Notes under the pieces: generated by a model
The model's input: the letters and a program-made list of their open reading frames with translations, nothing else
What the model was told of the DNA's origin: nothing
Database searches by the model: none
Translations under genes and position numbers: made by a program
Assembly: GCF_001061665.1 (NCBI RefSeq)
Contig: NZ_JVSP01000016.1
Span: forward strand, 62,001 to 126,000
From: Rothia mucilaginosa
GTDB lineage: Bacteria; Actinomycetota; Actinomycetes; Actinomycetales; Micrococcaceae
Direction of reading: 5' to 3'
Length of the DNA: 64,000 nucleotides
Shown: positions 28,552-37,009 of the stretch, one piece after another
Numbering within the stretch: position 1 is the first letter of the stretch
Layout: each line of letters opens with the position of its first letter

Positions 28552-29356
28552 GCTTCCGAACGATAAAGAAAAAACTGTGACTATTTCTAATAGCTCTTCA
28601 GATGCACACACCACGGGAGCTCGTTCCGTTACCCGCCGCAACCTCACCCGCGGCGCGCTTTGGGCTGTGCCCGCTATTGCCGCATCCACGACGGTACCCG
28701 CATTCGCTGCTTCGGCTGATGATTGCAAGACGGTACATGGTCCGGACTTCACCCAGGTCGGTGGCTGGATGATTACCAATCCCGCCAGTGGCGCCCTGCA
28801 GTCGCGCACCAAGAACAAGCCCGTGACTGCGCCGGAGACCGGTCAGGCGTGGTGGTCCATGGAGAATGCAACCTCACCGAATCCCGCAACGATCCGCCTC
28901 ATGTCCGTGTACGAGGCGACTCACGGCCCCGAGGGCGACCTCAACTTGAACTGCGGTGAGTTCGTGATGACCTACAACGTCTCCGCGTTGGAGGCGACGA
29001 CCGGCACCACGCACCTGCACCCGTCCATGGACATTTACTTCTTCTCGCCCGAGGGTGAAATCATTGACCGCCAGATCTTTACCACTGACCCGACCGGCAA
29101 GGCAACCGTCATGACCCGCAACGGCAAGACTCAGACCGTTCAGGGCCAGGTCATTCCCTTCGCGTCGAGCGTGAATGATAAGGCGACCGGCATCTCCGCG
29201 CGTTTTGCGTTGCGTGGCAATACGCTCATGGAAGGCATGTACCAGTTCGAGGTGGTTATTACCGTCCCGACGATTCAGGAGAACGGCACGGTGGATACGA
29301 ACAAGCAGGTGAACGCGATTGCTTTCACTCCGCCGACCTTCAACATTGTCTCCTAA
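28550..29356 (+). CDS. Tat-secreted protein of unknown function
   Basis: About 268 residues from the ATG at 28550. The signal peptide has a twin-arginine motif (TRRNLTRGALW) followed by a hydrophobic stretch (AVPAIAASTTVPAFA) and an AxA-type cleavage site near ADDCK, so a folded protein is exported by the Tat system. The mature part (about 220 residues) is predicted beta-rich with two Cys (DDCK, LNCGEF) that may pair, and no domain I recognise. No LPXTG or membrane anchor is seen, so it should be released or wall-bound. The start is uncertain: in-frame GTG codons at 28532 and near 28577 are alternatives, and the frame's earlier ATG at 28505 lies upstream of the likely transcription start. Confidence 0.75.
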   Translation: MLPNDKEKTVTISNSSSDAHTTGARSVTRRNLTRGALWAVPAIAASTTVPAFAASADDCKTVHGPDFTQVGGWMITNPASGALQSRTKNKPVTAPETGQAWWSMENATSPNPATIRLMSVYEATHGPEGDLNLNCGEFVMTYNVSALEATTGTTHLHPSMDIYFFSPEGEIIDRQIFTTDPTGKATVMTRNGKTQTVQGQVIPFASSVNDKATGISARFALRGNTLMEGMYQFEVVITVPTIQENGTVDTNKQVNAIAFTPPTFNIVS

Positions 29357-29365
29357 TTGAATGAA

Positions 29366-29406
29366 AAGTAGCCCTCCCCGTAATAGTTCACGGGAGGGCT
29401 ACCTTT
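29366..29406. terminator. Terminator after the Tat-secreted protein gene
   Basis: GTAGCCCTCCCCGT pairs with ACGGGAGGGCTAC (29368-29402) around AATAGTTC, followed on the plus strand by CTTTAT and preceded by AAAA, so it can act in both directions. Confidence 0.85.
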
Positions 29407-29518
29407 ATGTGGGCTTACTGCGCGTGCTGGTCTGCGCGGTGTGATCTGTGTGTGCTGGTCTACTATGCGCCGCTCTACACTGTGTCTTTTTATGCCGCGC
29501 CTTTTTAGGCTGTGCCTT

Positions 29519-29980
29519 TTATATGTCGCCGTTCTCTAGTGCGGCGGCGTCATATCGCTCGCGGGCTTCGAGCACCGCCTGCATATTGTCCTGCGCCCAG
29601 TGGCGCAGGGCGGTCATCGGCTCAATGAGGGTCGTACCGAGCGCGGTCAGTTCGTAGTCCACGCGCGGCGGAATGGATGCCGTGACGCGGCGTTCCACCA
29701 GGCCGTCGCGTTCCATGGAGCGCAGGGTCTGGGTCAGGACCTTGGGGGAGACGCCCTGAATCATCGCCTTGAGCTCACCGAAGCGGGCGACGGGTTGTTC
29801 GGAGAACGCCGCAACGATGAGCGGGGTCCACCGGTCGGTGAGGTGGCGCATCACGGTGCGGGAGGGGCAAGCGTGGGCGAGAATATTGGCGGGCAGGTCG
29901 TCCTGCGGGGTGCGGGCGGCTTCTATGGTTTCTCGTGTGCCTGTGGTTTCGCGTGTGGGGGAGGTGAGCGTGGTGGTCAT
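29519..29980 (-). CDS. HxlR-family winged-helix transcriptional regulator
   Basis: 153 residues. The HxlR core (about 38-135) shows HACPSRTVMRHLTDRWTPLIVAAF, RFGELKAMIQGVSPKVLTQTLRSMERDGLVERR and PPRVDYELTALG. The single Cys38 sits where redox- and quinone-sensing members (HypR, YodB, QorR) carry their reactive cysteine, so thiol- or electrophile-sensing is plausible. It is divergent from the NAD(P)-binding oxidoreductase gene at 30179, the common arrangement for HxlR regulators and their target. A dyad at 30084-30095 between the two is a likely operator. The ribosome site is weak (GAAAAGA). Confidence 0.88.
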   Translation of the reverse strand: MTTTLTSPTRETTGTRETIEAARTPQDDLPANILAHACPSRTVMRHLTDRWTPLIVAAFSEQPVARFGELKAMIQGVSPKVLTQTLRSMERDGLVERRVTASIPPRVDYELTALGTTLIEPMTALRHWAQDNMQAVLEARERYDAAALENGDI

Positions 29981-30083
29981 AGCTGCGGTCTTTTCAATCT
30001 GCTGAGGGGCTGTTTTGCTGTTTTAGGGGAGATGGTAAGGGCGTAAAAATATTTTTAAATATTTTCTCAAAGCTCTAAATAGT

Positions 30084-30119
30084 TACCTTGAGGTACCCGG
30101 TTTCTAATAGATACTATAA
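30084..30119. promoter_or_regulatory. Likely HxlR operator and oxidoreductase promoter
   Basis: TACCT-TG-AGGTA (30084-30095) is a perfect inverted repeat of the TACY/RGTA type bound by HxlR-family dimers. TATAAA at 30114-30119 is a plausible -10 for the plus-strand oxidoreductase, putting the dyad over its -35 region, a repressing position. An AT-rich palindrome (AAATATTTTTAAATATTT, about 30047-30064) lies on the HxlR side. Confidence 0.6.
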
Positions 30120-30178
30120 AACCATCACGCGGAACACCGCAAGAGAAACGATAGAAACCACTCCGATAGGAAGCCCTC

Positions 30179-30781
30179 ATGAACATCGCAATCATCGGCG
30201 CAACCGGCATGGTCGGCGCACGCACCGCAGCAGAAGCAATCTCCCGCGGCCATCGGGTCGACGCCTACACCCGCTCCGGTAAGGCGCCCGAAGGCGCTAC
30301 CGCCCACAGCATCGACCTTGCAGACACCACGGCACTGGTCGACATCGTCAACAATCACGACGTCACCATTGTTGCCGTCCCGGGCGGTCGCGGCACCTCC
30401 GCACGGCCGGTCATCGACGCACACCGCGCACTGATCGCGGCGGCACCCACCGGTCGCCTGCTGGTTGTTGGCGGCGCCGGCTCCCTCGAGGACGGCAACG
30501 GCAACCGCTTCGTGGACGGTGAAGGCTTCCCGGAAGATTACAAGCCCGAGGCGAAGGCATTCGCCCAGATTCTCGACGAGTACCGCGCATCCGAGGGCCT
30601 GAACTGGACCATGCTCTCCCCGGCGTTCGAAATCGCACCGGGTGAGCGCACCGGCAAGTACAACACCGCACTGGACACCCCCGCAGGCGAGTTCATTAGC
30701 GCCGAGGACTTTGCTGTCGCCCTGATTGATGAGGCGGAAGAGCCCAAGCACGCGGGCCGCCGCTTCACCGTTGCCAACTAG
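30179..30781 (+). CDS. NAD(P)-binding Rossmann oxidoreductase (NmrA/YwnB-like)
   Basis: 200 residues. The N terminus IAIIGATGMVGARTAAEAISRGH is a classic GxxGxxG dinucleotide-binding turn of the extended/atypical SDR class, followed by VVGGAGSLED and the substrate-side segment LNWTMLSPAFEIAPGERTG. The SDR Tyr-x3-Lys pair is not evident, as in NmrA/YwnB-like proteins that often act as redox sensors or minor reductases. AGGAAGCCCTC precedes the ATG. It is probably controlled by the divergent HxlR regulator through the operator at 30084-30095. A role in quinone or electrophile stress is inferred from that pairing. Confidence 0.85.
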   Translation: MNIAIIGATGMVGARTAAEAISRGHRVDAYTRSGKAPEGATAHSIDLADTTALVDIVNNHDVTIVAVPGGRGTSARPVIDAHRALIAAAPTGRLLVVGGAGSLEDGNGNRFVDGEGFPEDYKPEAKAFAQILDEYRASEGLNWTMLSPAFEIAPGERTGKYNTALDTPAGEFISAEDFAVALIDEAEEPKHAGRRFTVAN

Positions 30782-30952
30782 ACAGCGCCAACTCATAGCG
30801 GCGCCAGCTAGACAGCACTAACTGACAAGCGCGTATTCATCATGCAGAACGCCGCATCCGACAGGTCAGCCCTGCCGGATGCGGTGTTTCGGCGTGCTTC
30901 GCTCTTGAAAAATCCTCCGGAGGGGCTCCTGCGCGAAAACCTCAACCTGCTG

Positions 30953-31099
30953 TATAATCGTTCACCGAGCAAGGGAGTATCCCACCAATCGACTCATCGT
31001 CAGCACGTTAGCCGAAGGCGCCTAACCGGGGAGTCGAGCCGACCTCCATTCAGATCGGCGGGAGAGACTTGTGGTCCTGTACGCACACCACAAGAAAGG
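30953..31099 (+). promoter_or_regulatory. yybP-ykoY (Mn2+) riboswitch with promoter, upstream of terC
   Basis: A consensus TATAAT -10 box (30953-30958) starts the leader. CAAGGGAGTA (about 30970-30979), CGTCAGCACG, GCCGACCTCC and GGGAGAGACTTG (to about 31071) follow in the order expected for the yybP-ykoY aptamer, which senses Mn2+ and typically precedes TerC/Alx or P-type ATPase genes. CTTGTGGT (31068-31075) pairs perfectly with ACCACAAG (31087-31094), forming a hairpin directly against the AAAGG ribosome site (31095-31099). This suggests control of translation initiation. The family call is from memory of the consensus. Confidence 0.75.
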
Positions 31100-31105
31100 C
31101 TCCCC

Positions 31106-32311
31106 ATGGAAGTTACCGGGTTGCAATGGTTGGTTACTATTCTCATCATCGCTGGCCTGCTGGCCTTCGATTTCTTCGTTCACGTCCGTAAGGCGCACGA
31201 ACCCACCGTCAAGGAAGCGGCCATTTGGTCGAGTATCTACATCGGCATCGCCGTGTTGTTCGGTCTGTATATCTTCGTGACGAACGGCTCCTCCGCCGCC
31301 ACCGAATTCTACGCAGGCTACATCACCGAAGAAGCGCTCTCGGTCGATAACCTCTTCGTCTTCATGATCATTATGGGCACCTTCCGCGTCGCCCGTGAGA
31401 ATCAGCAGAAGGTCCTGCTCTTCGGTATCGTCTTCGCGATCCTGGCGCGCGGCACCTTCATCTTCGCCGGCGCGGCAATCATTAACTCCTTCGCCTGGGT
31501 GTTCTACATCTTCGGCCTGGTTCTGCTCATGACCGCGGGTAACCTGCTCAAGGACGAACTCACCGAGGGCGACGGCGACGACGAGGCAGACAACATCATG
31601 GTTCGCCTCGCCAAGAAGTACCTGAAGACCAGCGACCACTTCGACGGCGACAAGCTCTTCACCATCGAAAACGGCAAGCGCGTCATGACCCCCATGATGC
31701 TCGTCATGGTCGCAATCGCGGGCTCCGACCTGCTCTTCGCGCTCGACTCGATTCCCGCGATCTTCGGCCTCACCCAGTCCGTCTACATTGTGTTCACTGC
31801 GACCGCGTTCTCCCTCATGGGCCTGCGCCAGCTGTACTTCCTGATTGACGGCCTGCTGGACCGCCTCGTCTACCTCTCCTACGGCCTGGCAGCCATCCTC
31901 GCGTTCATCGGCGTGAAGCTCATCCTGCACGCGATGCACGAGAACAACCTGCCGTTCATTAACCACGGCGAGTCCGTGCACGTGGTCGAAATCAGCACCG
32001 AAATGTCGCTGATGGTCATCGTGGGCGTCCTGATTATTACCGTGCTTGCCTCGCTGCTCAGCCCCAAGGGCCGCGCACTGCAGACCATTCAGCGCGTGCA
32101 GGCGCTCTCCGAGAAGTACCTGGCCCTGCCCGAGGATGCACCCGCCGCCGAGCGTGCGGACATCACCGCCCGCTGGCAGAAAGAAACCGAGAAGCTCAAG
32201 GCCATCCCGCAGAAGCTGCGTGACGAGCTCATCGAGAAGGAAGACGAGTACCACGCCCTGGTGCTGCGTGCCCGCACCGCACAGGATGCGCACGCTTCCT
32301 CCTCGAAGTAG
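31106..32311 (+). CDS. TerC/Alx-family membrane protein, probable Mn2+ exporter
   Basis: 401 residues with about nine membrane helices. The TerC signature acidic helices are present: EEALSVDNLFVFMIIM (about 76-91) and AIAGSDLLFALDSIPAIF (about 207-224), whose Asp/Glu residues are thought to form a metal path. Members such as E. coli Alx and B. subtilis MeeF/MeeY export manganese, some to feed secreted enzymes; tellurite resistance gave the family its name. The yybP-ykoY riboswitch directly upstream supports manganese. The C-terminal 75 residues form a charged, likely coiled-coil tail. The start at 31106 follows AAAGG by six bases. A terminator follows at 32372. Confidence 0.88.
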   Translation: MEVTGLQWLVTILIIAGLLAFDFFVHVRKAHEPTVKEAAIWSSIYIGIAVLFGLYIFVTNGSSAATEFYAGYITEEALSVDNLFVFMIIMGTFRVARENQQKVLLFGIVFAILARGTFIFAGAAIINSFAWVFYIFGLVLLMTAGNLLKDELTEGDGDDEADNIMVRLAKKYLKTSDHFDGDKLFTIENGKRVMTPMMLVMVAIAGSDLLFALDSIPAIFGLTQSVYIVFTATAFSLMGLRQLYFLIDGLLDRLVYLSYGLAAILAFIGVKLILHAMHENNLPFINHGESVHVVEISTEMSLMVIVGVLIITVLASLLSPKGRALQTIQRVQALSEKYLALPEDAPAAERADITARWQKETEKLKAIPQKLRDELIEKEDEYHALVLRARTAQDAHASSSK

Positions 32312-32371
32312 CGTCGGGCGGCCGTAACGCCTGAGCCGCCGGGACGCTCGCGGCTCGGGCCAAGCGCCCAC

Positions 32372-32416
32372 GCTAAAGCCCCTCACACCGGATCAACCGG
32401 GGTGAGGGGCTTTAGC
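32372..32416. terminator. Terminator between terC and the prolyl aminopeptidase gene
   Basis: GCTAAAGCCCCTCACACCGG (32372-32391) pairs with CCGGGGTGAGGGGCTTTAGC (32397-32416) around ATCAA. It has T/A-rich flanks on the plus side (TATATC) and serves the two converging genes. Confidence 0.85.
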
Positions 32417-32443
32417 TATATCAAAGATATATTCAGCGAAGAA

Positions 32444-33877
32444 TTACTGGTTGTGAACCTCAGCCAGCATGTTCTTCAGATGGCCCAGAATGGTCAGCGA
32501 GTCGGAACCGAAGCCGTCGTGGTGGTGGGTCTTCGAGGTCCACACGTGGGTGTTGCCGACCCAGCGGGCGGTCTCCATGGAGTGCTCGAAGTCCACGTAC
32601 ACGTCCGGGTTGTAGGCGGCGGCCACAACGGGAACCTCGTTCTTGTGCAGCTGCTCGTGGTCGTACAGGCGACCCCAGTCCTTCTTCTCGGCCAGGATAT
32701 TCGCCACCTCGGCCAGCGGACGCAGCGAGGGATCCTCCTCGTAGTACCAGGGGAAGATGTGCTCGCCGGTGAAGAGCAGACGGTCCGCATCCGGTGCGAA
32801 CTCGGGACGGGAAGCCGCCACGCGAGCAGCAGACCAGTTGGTCGGAGCGGGCGAGGGGGAGATGGTGTAGCCGGGGATGCCGGGCAGAACGCCGTCGGAG
32901 GGGCCGTCAGCGTAAATGGTCTCGTGCATCAGGGCGTACAGCGGGTTCGCCTGGAAGGTCACCTCAGCACCCATAGCGGTCAGGAACTGATCGGAGAGGT
33001 GGTCGTTACCCTCGGCGAATGCGTTCTCGAGGAAGTAGTGCAGACCGCGCTCGCGCCAGCGGCCACCCAGGAAGTGACCGGCCATCTGGAAGCGGTGATC
33101 GGTCAGACGCTCACCGGTGGGCAGGTACTCCTTGTGGGTGCGCAGGTGCTCAGCAATGCGGGTAGCGAGCTCAGCGTCCTCGGGGAACCAGCTGTAGTAC
33201 TCCTCAACACGTTCCTTCATGCGGTCGAAGGTGTGCTGGTAGACGTTGTCCACCGAGGTACGAATCGGCGCCAGGCCTGCGGTGATGCGGCAGTCACGCA
33301 GCGACTGCGGTGCGAAGGACAGGTACGAGAGGGTCAGGAAGCCACCGAAGGACTGGCCAATGGTGGACCAGCGCTTATCGGCGCGGTCAGCCAGCAGTAC
33401 CTCGCGGATAGCCTCCGCGTCGGCGATGATGGAATCGGCGCGGAACAGCTCAGTGTACTCAGCCTGAACCTGCGGGTCGCCCACAGCGGTGATGGTGCGA
33501 GCGGACAGGGGAGAGGAGAGGCCGGTACCGCGCTGATCCAGCAGAATCACGCGGTGGGTCTTAGCCAGCTCGGCAATCCAGCCGCCGATGGAGCCGGTCT
33601 TCGGGGAACCGAAGCCGGGGCCACCCTGCAGGTACACGATGTAGGGGCGCTTATCAGCCGGGACGGTCAGGGTCTCGCTGGTGTTCACTACCTCGCGGGC
33701 GAACACGGTGATGGTCTGGTCCGCGAAACGGGAGGAGAGAGCGGCGTCCTTGCCCTTGGAGAAAATCAGACCGTGGGTCAGGGGAACCTGGAACCAGTGG
33801 TCGGTAATCTCGTAGCCGTCGTGCTTGACGACCGAACCCTTGCGGTACTCAACCTTGGGAAGCGAAGAAACGGTCAA
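32444..33877 (-). CDS. pip: Prolyl aminopeptidase (proline iminopeptidase), S33 family
   Basis: About 477 residues, an alpha/beta-hydrolase. It releases N-terminal proline from peptides. YIVYLQGGPGFGSP forms the oxyanion region near residue 80. DQRGTGLSSP follows the family's DQRGTGRS motif. The nucleophile elbow is GQSFGG (about 180), and the C-terminal ...HHHDGFGSDS supplies the His. Length and the GGPGFGSP motif fit the long actinobacterial S33 type. The start was set at the TTG at 33877, with GAAGG seven bases upstream on the minus strand; a TTG six codons earlier is on the ribosome site itself. There is no signal peptide, so it should be cytoplasmic. It is 75 nt after the helicase gene in the same direction. 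Confidence 0.87.
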   Translation of the reverse strand: MTVSSLPKVEYRKGSVVKHDGYEITDHWFQVPLTHGLIFSKGKDAALSSRFADQTITVFAREVVNTSETLTVPADKRPYIVYLQGGPGFGSPKTGSIGGWIAELAKTHRVILLDQRGTGLSSPLSARTITAVGDPQVQAEYTELFRADSIIADAEAIREVLLADRADKRWSTIGQSFGGFLTLSYLSFAPQSLRDCRITAGLAPIRTSVDNVYQHTFDRMKERVEEYYSWFPEDAELATRIAEHLRTHKEYLPTGERLTDHRFQMAGHFLGGRWRERGLHYFLENAFAEGNDHLSDQFLTAMGAEVTFQANPLYALMHETIYADGPSDGVLPGIPGYTISPSPAPTNWSAARVAASRPEFAPDADRLLFTGEHIFPWYYEEDPSLRPLAEVANILAEKKDWGRLYDHEQLHKNEVPVVAAAYNPDVYVDFEHSMETARWVGNTHVWTSKTHHHDGFGSDSLTILGHLKNMLAEVHNQ

Positions 33878-33952
33878 CGGTGAACCTTCTTTCAAATAAA
33901 TAGATAGATACTCTGTATTCTAGCCCACTTGAGGGGAGATCCGGAGGGGCCC

Positions 33953-36553
33953 CTAGAACTCGCCAACGCTCAGAATCTTCAGCACCGGGTAGCCCGCCTC
34001 ATCGGAAGCGGCCAGGTCTACCTCTGCGCGAATACCGAAGTCAAAGTTATCTTCGGGGTCGGCAAAGCTCTGCTGAACCTTCCACACGCCGGGGTGAGCC
34101 GCGGTATCCTCGTCCATGCTGACCAGGCGAGGCGAGCGCGCATCGGCGTCCGTGTAGATGTCGTCGTAGACGTCGAAGTAGTCGTCCATGGCGTCGGCCC
34201 AGCGGTCGGCGTCCCAGCCGCACCACTCGTCCAGGGCACCCAGGGCGCGGTCACGCTCGTCAGCGAAGAGCTCCACACGGCGGAAGAGGGCGTTGCGCAC
34301 CATCACGCGGAAGGCGCGCAGGTTCTTCGTCACGGCGGGAGGCTCTTCCTCCTCGATGGAGGCGTGCTCGGCTGCAATGGTCGCGGTGTCTTCGCCGGCG
34401 GCCAGCTTCTCCCATTCGTCCACCAGGGAGGAGTCGGTCTGGCGCACCAGCTCGCCGAGCCACTCGATGATGTCGTCGAGCTCGTTGGTCACGGCAGAAT
34501 CGGGGATGGTGTGGCGCAGCGCCTTGTACGCGTCAGAGAGGTAACGCAGAAGTACACCCTCGGCACGTTCCAGCGAGTAGTACTGCACGAAGTCGTTGAA
34601 ACCCATCGCGCGTTCGTACATGTCACGCACAATCGACTTGGGGCGCGGCTCAAAACGAGCAACCCACGGCGCGGACTGCTTGTAGGTCGTGTACGCCTGA
34701 TCAATGAGCTCCGCCAGGGGCTGCGGGTAGGTGACCTTGTCCAGCTCGTTCATGCGTTCGGTGTAGTCCACACCGTCCGCCTTCAACTGCGCCGACAGCT
34801 CGTTCTTCGCCTTGCGTTCCTGTGCGTACAGCACCTGGTTCGGCGAATCCAAGGTCGCCTCGATGAGGGAGAGCGCGTCCAGCGCGTAGCTGGGCGATTC
34901 GGGGTCGAGCAGTTCCAGTGCGGCGACCGCAAACGCGGACAGCGGCTGGTTGAGGGCAAAGTTATCCTGCAGGTCCTCGGTTAGGCGCAGGTAGGAGCCG
35001 TGCTCGTCCGGGGTGTTGGTTCGCTCAATCACGCCGCCGGTCAGCAGCTCCTTGTAGATGCCGATTGCCTTGCGCAGCAGCTCGCGGCGGCGCGCGGGGC
35101 TCTCGTGGTTGTTCTGAATGATGCGGTAGGCGGCGATGACCGGGTTCTCCGGGCGGTGCATCAGGTTCAGCAGCATCGCGTGGGTGATGTCGAAGGAGGA
35201 GGTCAGCGGCTCCGGGGCGGCTTCTACCAGCTGATCAAACGTCTTTTCAGACCAGCCAACGAAGCCCTCCGGCGCCTTCTTACGCTTGGAGGACAGCGAC
35301 TGGTTAATGCGCTTGGTGTCGTCACCGAACTTCGCCTGAGCCTTCGCCAGCAGGCGCGCGTTCTCAATATCGTGCTCGGGCGCCTGAACCACCACGGTAC
35401 CGGCGGTATCGAAGCCCGCGCGTCCCGCGCGTCCGGCAATCTGGTGGAACTCGCGGGCACGCAGACGGCGGCTACGGGCACCGTCGAACTTCGACAGCGC
35501 CGTAATCAGTACGGTACGGATGGGCACGTTAATGCCCACGCCCAGGGTATCGGTACCGCAGATAACCTTGAGCAGACCCTCCTGGGCCAGCTGCTCGACG
35601 AGGCGGCGGTACTTGGGCAGCATGCCGGCGTGGTGAATACCGATGCCGGCGCGGACCAGCTTGTTGAGAGCCTTGCCGAAGCCCGGGCCGAAGCGGAACT
35701 TTGCGATGAGCTCGGCGATGCGTTCCTTCTCCTCCTTCGACGCGATGGCCACCGAGAGCAGGGCGTTCGCCTGCTCAAGGGCCGCCTTTTGCGAGAAGTG
35801 CACGATGTAGACCGGGGTCTGCTTGGTCTGCACGAGCTCCTGCACCGTCTCCTGAACCGGGGTGGTGGAGTAGTAGAAGTGCAGGGGGATGGGGCGCTCG
35901 GAATGAGCCACCAGGTCGCTCTCGCGACCGGTCAGCGCCGTCATTTCCTCCTGGAAGCGGGTCGTGTCGCCCAGGGTCGCGCTCATCAGCAGGAACTGCG
36001 CCTGCGGAAGCTCCAGCAGGGGAAGCTGCCACGCCCAACCGCGCTGCGGGTCAGAGTAGAAGTGGAACTCGTCCATAATGACCTGGCAGAGGTCCGCATC
36101 CTTACCCTCGCGCAGGGCAATATTGGCGAGAATCTCCGCGGTGCAGCAGATAATGGGCGCCTCCGTGTTGATGGCGGAGTCGCCGGTAATCATGCCCACG
36201 TTCTCGGCACCAAAAATATTGATCAGGTCGAAGAACTTCTCAGACACCAGCGCCTTAATGGGGGCGGTGTAGTAGGAGCGCTGACCGGTCGCCAGGCCCG
36301 TGAAGTGCGCGGCAACAGCCACAGTGGACTTACCCGAACCGGTCGGGGTTGCCAACACCACGTTATGGCCGGCGGCGATGCTCAGGACGGCCTCGTCCTG
36401 GGCGGGGTACAGGGTCATGCCGCGGGTCGAAATCCACTCGGTGAACGCCTCATAGATTTCTTCGGCGGTGAGGGGGTTGCTCTTAAAATCGCGTCGATTG
36501 TAGTCGCCGGGATTCTCACCCAGCGAGGGAGAAAGAAAATTCAAAATACTCAT
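33953..36553 (-). CDS. Ski2-like DExH-box helicase with DUF3516-type C-terminal region
   Basis: 866 residues. Helicase motifs are complete: ATPTGSGKST (68-77), APIKALVSEKF, CTAEILAN, DEFH (161-164, a DExH type), SATLGD, VHFSQK, HHAGMLPKYRR, GTDTLGVGINVPIR and HQIAGRAGRAGFD. The C-terminal half (about 450-866) is the large region found in actinobacterial helicases annotated with DUF3516; it ends in an SnoaL-like compact domain by memory. Ski2 relatives unwind RNA for decay or ribosome work; the bacterial function is not established. There is a weak ribosome site before the ATG. It is divergent from the ABC exporter over a 456-nt gap. Confidence 0.9.
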   Translation of the reverse strand: MSILNFLSPSLGENPGDYNRRDFKSNPLTAEEIYEAFTEWISTRGMTLYPAQDEAVLSIAAGHNVVLATPTGSGKSTVAVAAHFTGLATGQRSYYTAPIKALVSEKFFDLINIFGAENVGMITGDSAINTEAPIICCTAEILANIALREGKDADLCQVIMDEFHFYSDPQRGWAWQLPLLELPQAQFLLMSATLGDTTRFQEEMTALTGRESDLVAHSERPIPLHFYYSTTPVQETVQELVQTKQTPVYIVHFSQKAALEQANALLSVAIASKEEKERIAELIAKFRFGPGFGKALNKLVRAGIGIHHAGMLPKYRRLVEQLAQEGLLKVICGTDTLGVGINVPIRTVLITALSKFDGARSRRLRAREFHQIAGRAGRAGFDTAGTVVVQAPEHDIENARLLAKAQAKFGDDTKRINQSLSSKRKKAPEGFVGWSEKTFDQLVEAAPEPLTSSFDITHAMLLNLMHRPENPVIAAYRIIQNNHESPARRRELLRKAIGIYKELLTGGVIERTNTPDEHGSYLRLTEDLQDNFALNQPLSAFAVAALELLDPESPSYALDALSLIEATLDSPNQVLYAQERKAKNELSAQLKADGVDYTERMNELDKVTYPQPLAELIDQAYTTYKQSAPWVARFEPRPKSIVRDMYERAMGFNDFVQYYSLERAEGVLLRYLSDAYKALRHTIPDSAVTNELDDIIEWLGELVRQTDSSLVDEWEKLAAGEDTATIAAEHASIEEEEPPAVTKNLRAFRVMVRNALFRRVELFADERDRALGALDEWCGWDADRWADAMDDYFDVYDDIYTDADARSPRLVSMDEDTAAHPGVWKVQQSFADPEDNFDFGIRAEVDLAASDEAGYPVLKILSVGEF

Positions 36554-37009
36554 GAGGATTCCAGTCTATCGGGAATAGCGCGGGCGCGGGGGCGTTATCG
36601 TTACGAGGGAACAATTGAGGTTCGCAGGACCTTCGCGGAGTGCTTGCGGGGTGTTCGCTGCATCTTTGCAGGGCGGTTCGCGGTTCCTTCGCGGGGCGTT
36701 TATAGGGCGTTCGGGAGGCGCGGTGCCGCGCTAACGCGGGAATTCCCAAAATTCGTGTAGTGTAGAACAAAGCGCTTTAAATGCAGTGATGCAGAATCCA
36801 GCGCTCAGACTTTTTCGAAGGCATGGACCTCCATGCCGCTTAGATTGCCGCGCAGATGCAGAATTCGCCGATTGACGCCGGTGCATATTGAGCGGCTGAT
36901 GCATGCCCCAAAATACGTTGCATAAATGACGACACGCCCATCTATTATGCAAATAGTGTTGCGTGCCACATTGATAAAGGAATAGGGTAGGAGAAAGGAG
37001 AGACGTTGA
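36554..37009. promoter_or_regulatory. Divergent region with a 19-bp-spacer promoter inside an inverted repeat
   Basis: 456 nt, no gene. TTGCAT (36918-36923) and TATTAT (36943-36948) make a -35/-10 pair with a 19-nt spacer for the ABC operon. TTGCATAA (36918-36925) and TTATGCAA (36945-36952) are exact reverse complements overlapping both boxes. AGCGCT occurs twice around 36770-36805. The helicase side (36606-36720) has degenerate TTCGCGG/TTCGCAGG repeats. Long spacers with a dyad are typical of MerR-type control, but no MerR gene is present here. Confidence 0.45.

Noticed and set aside
35000-36760. 586-codon plus-strand frame opposite the helicase gene
   Set aside because: Shadow of a complete, motif-rich helicase on the other strand.
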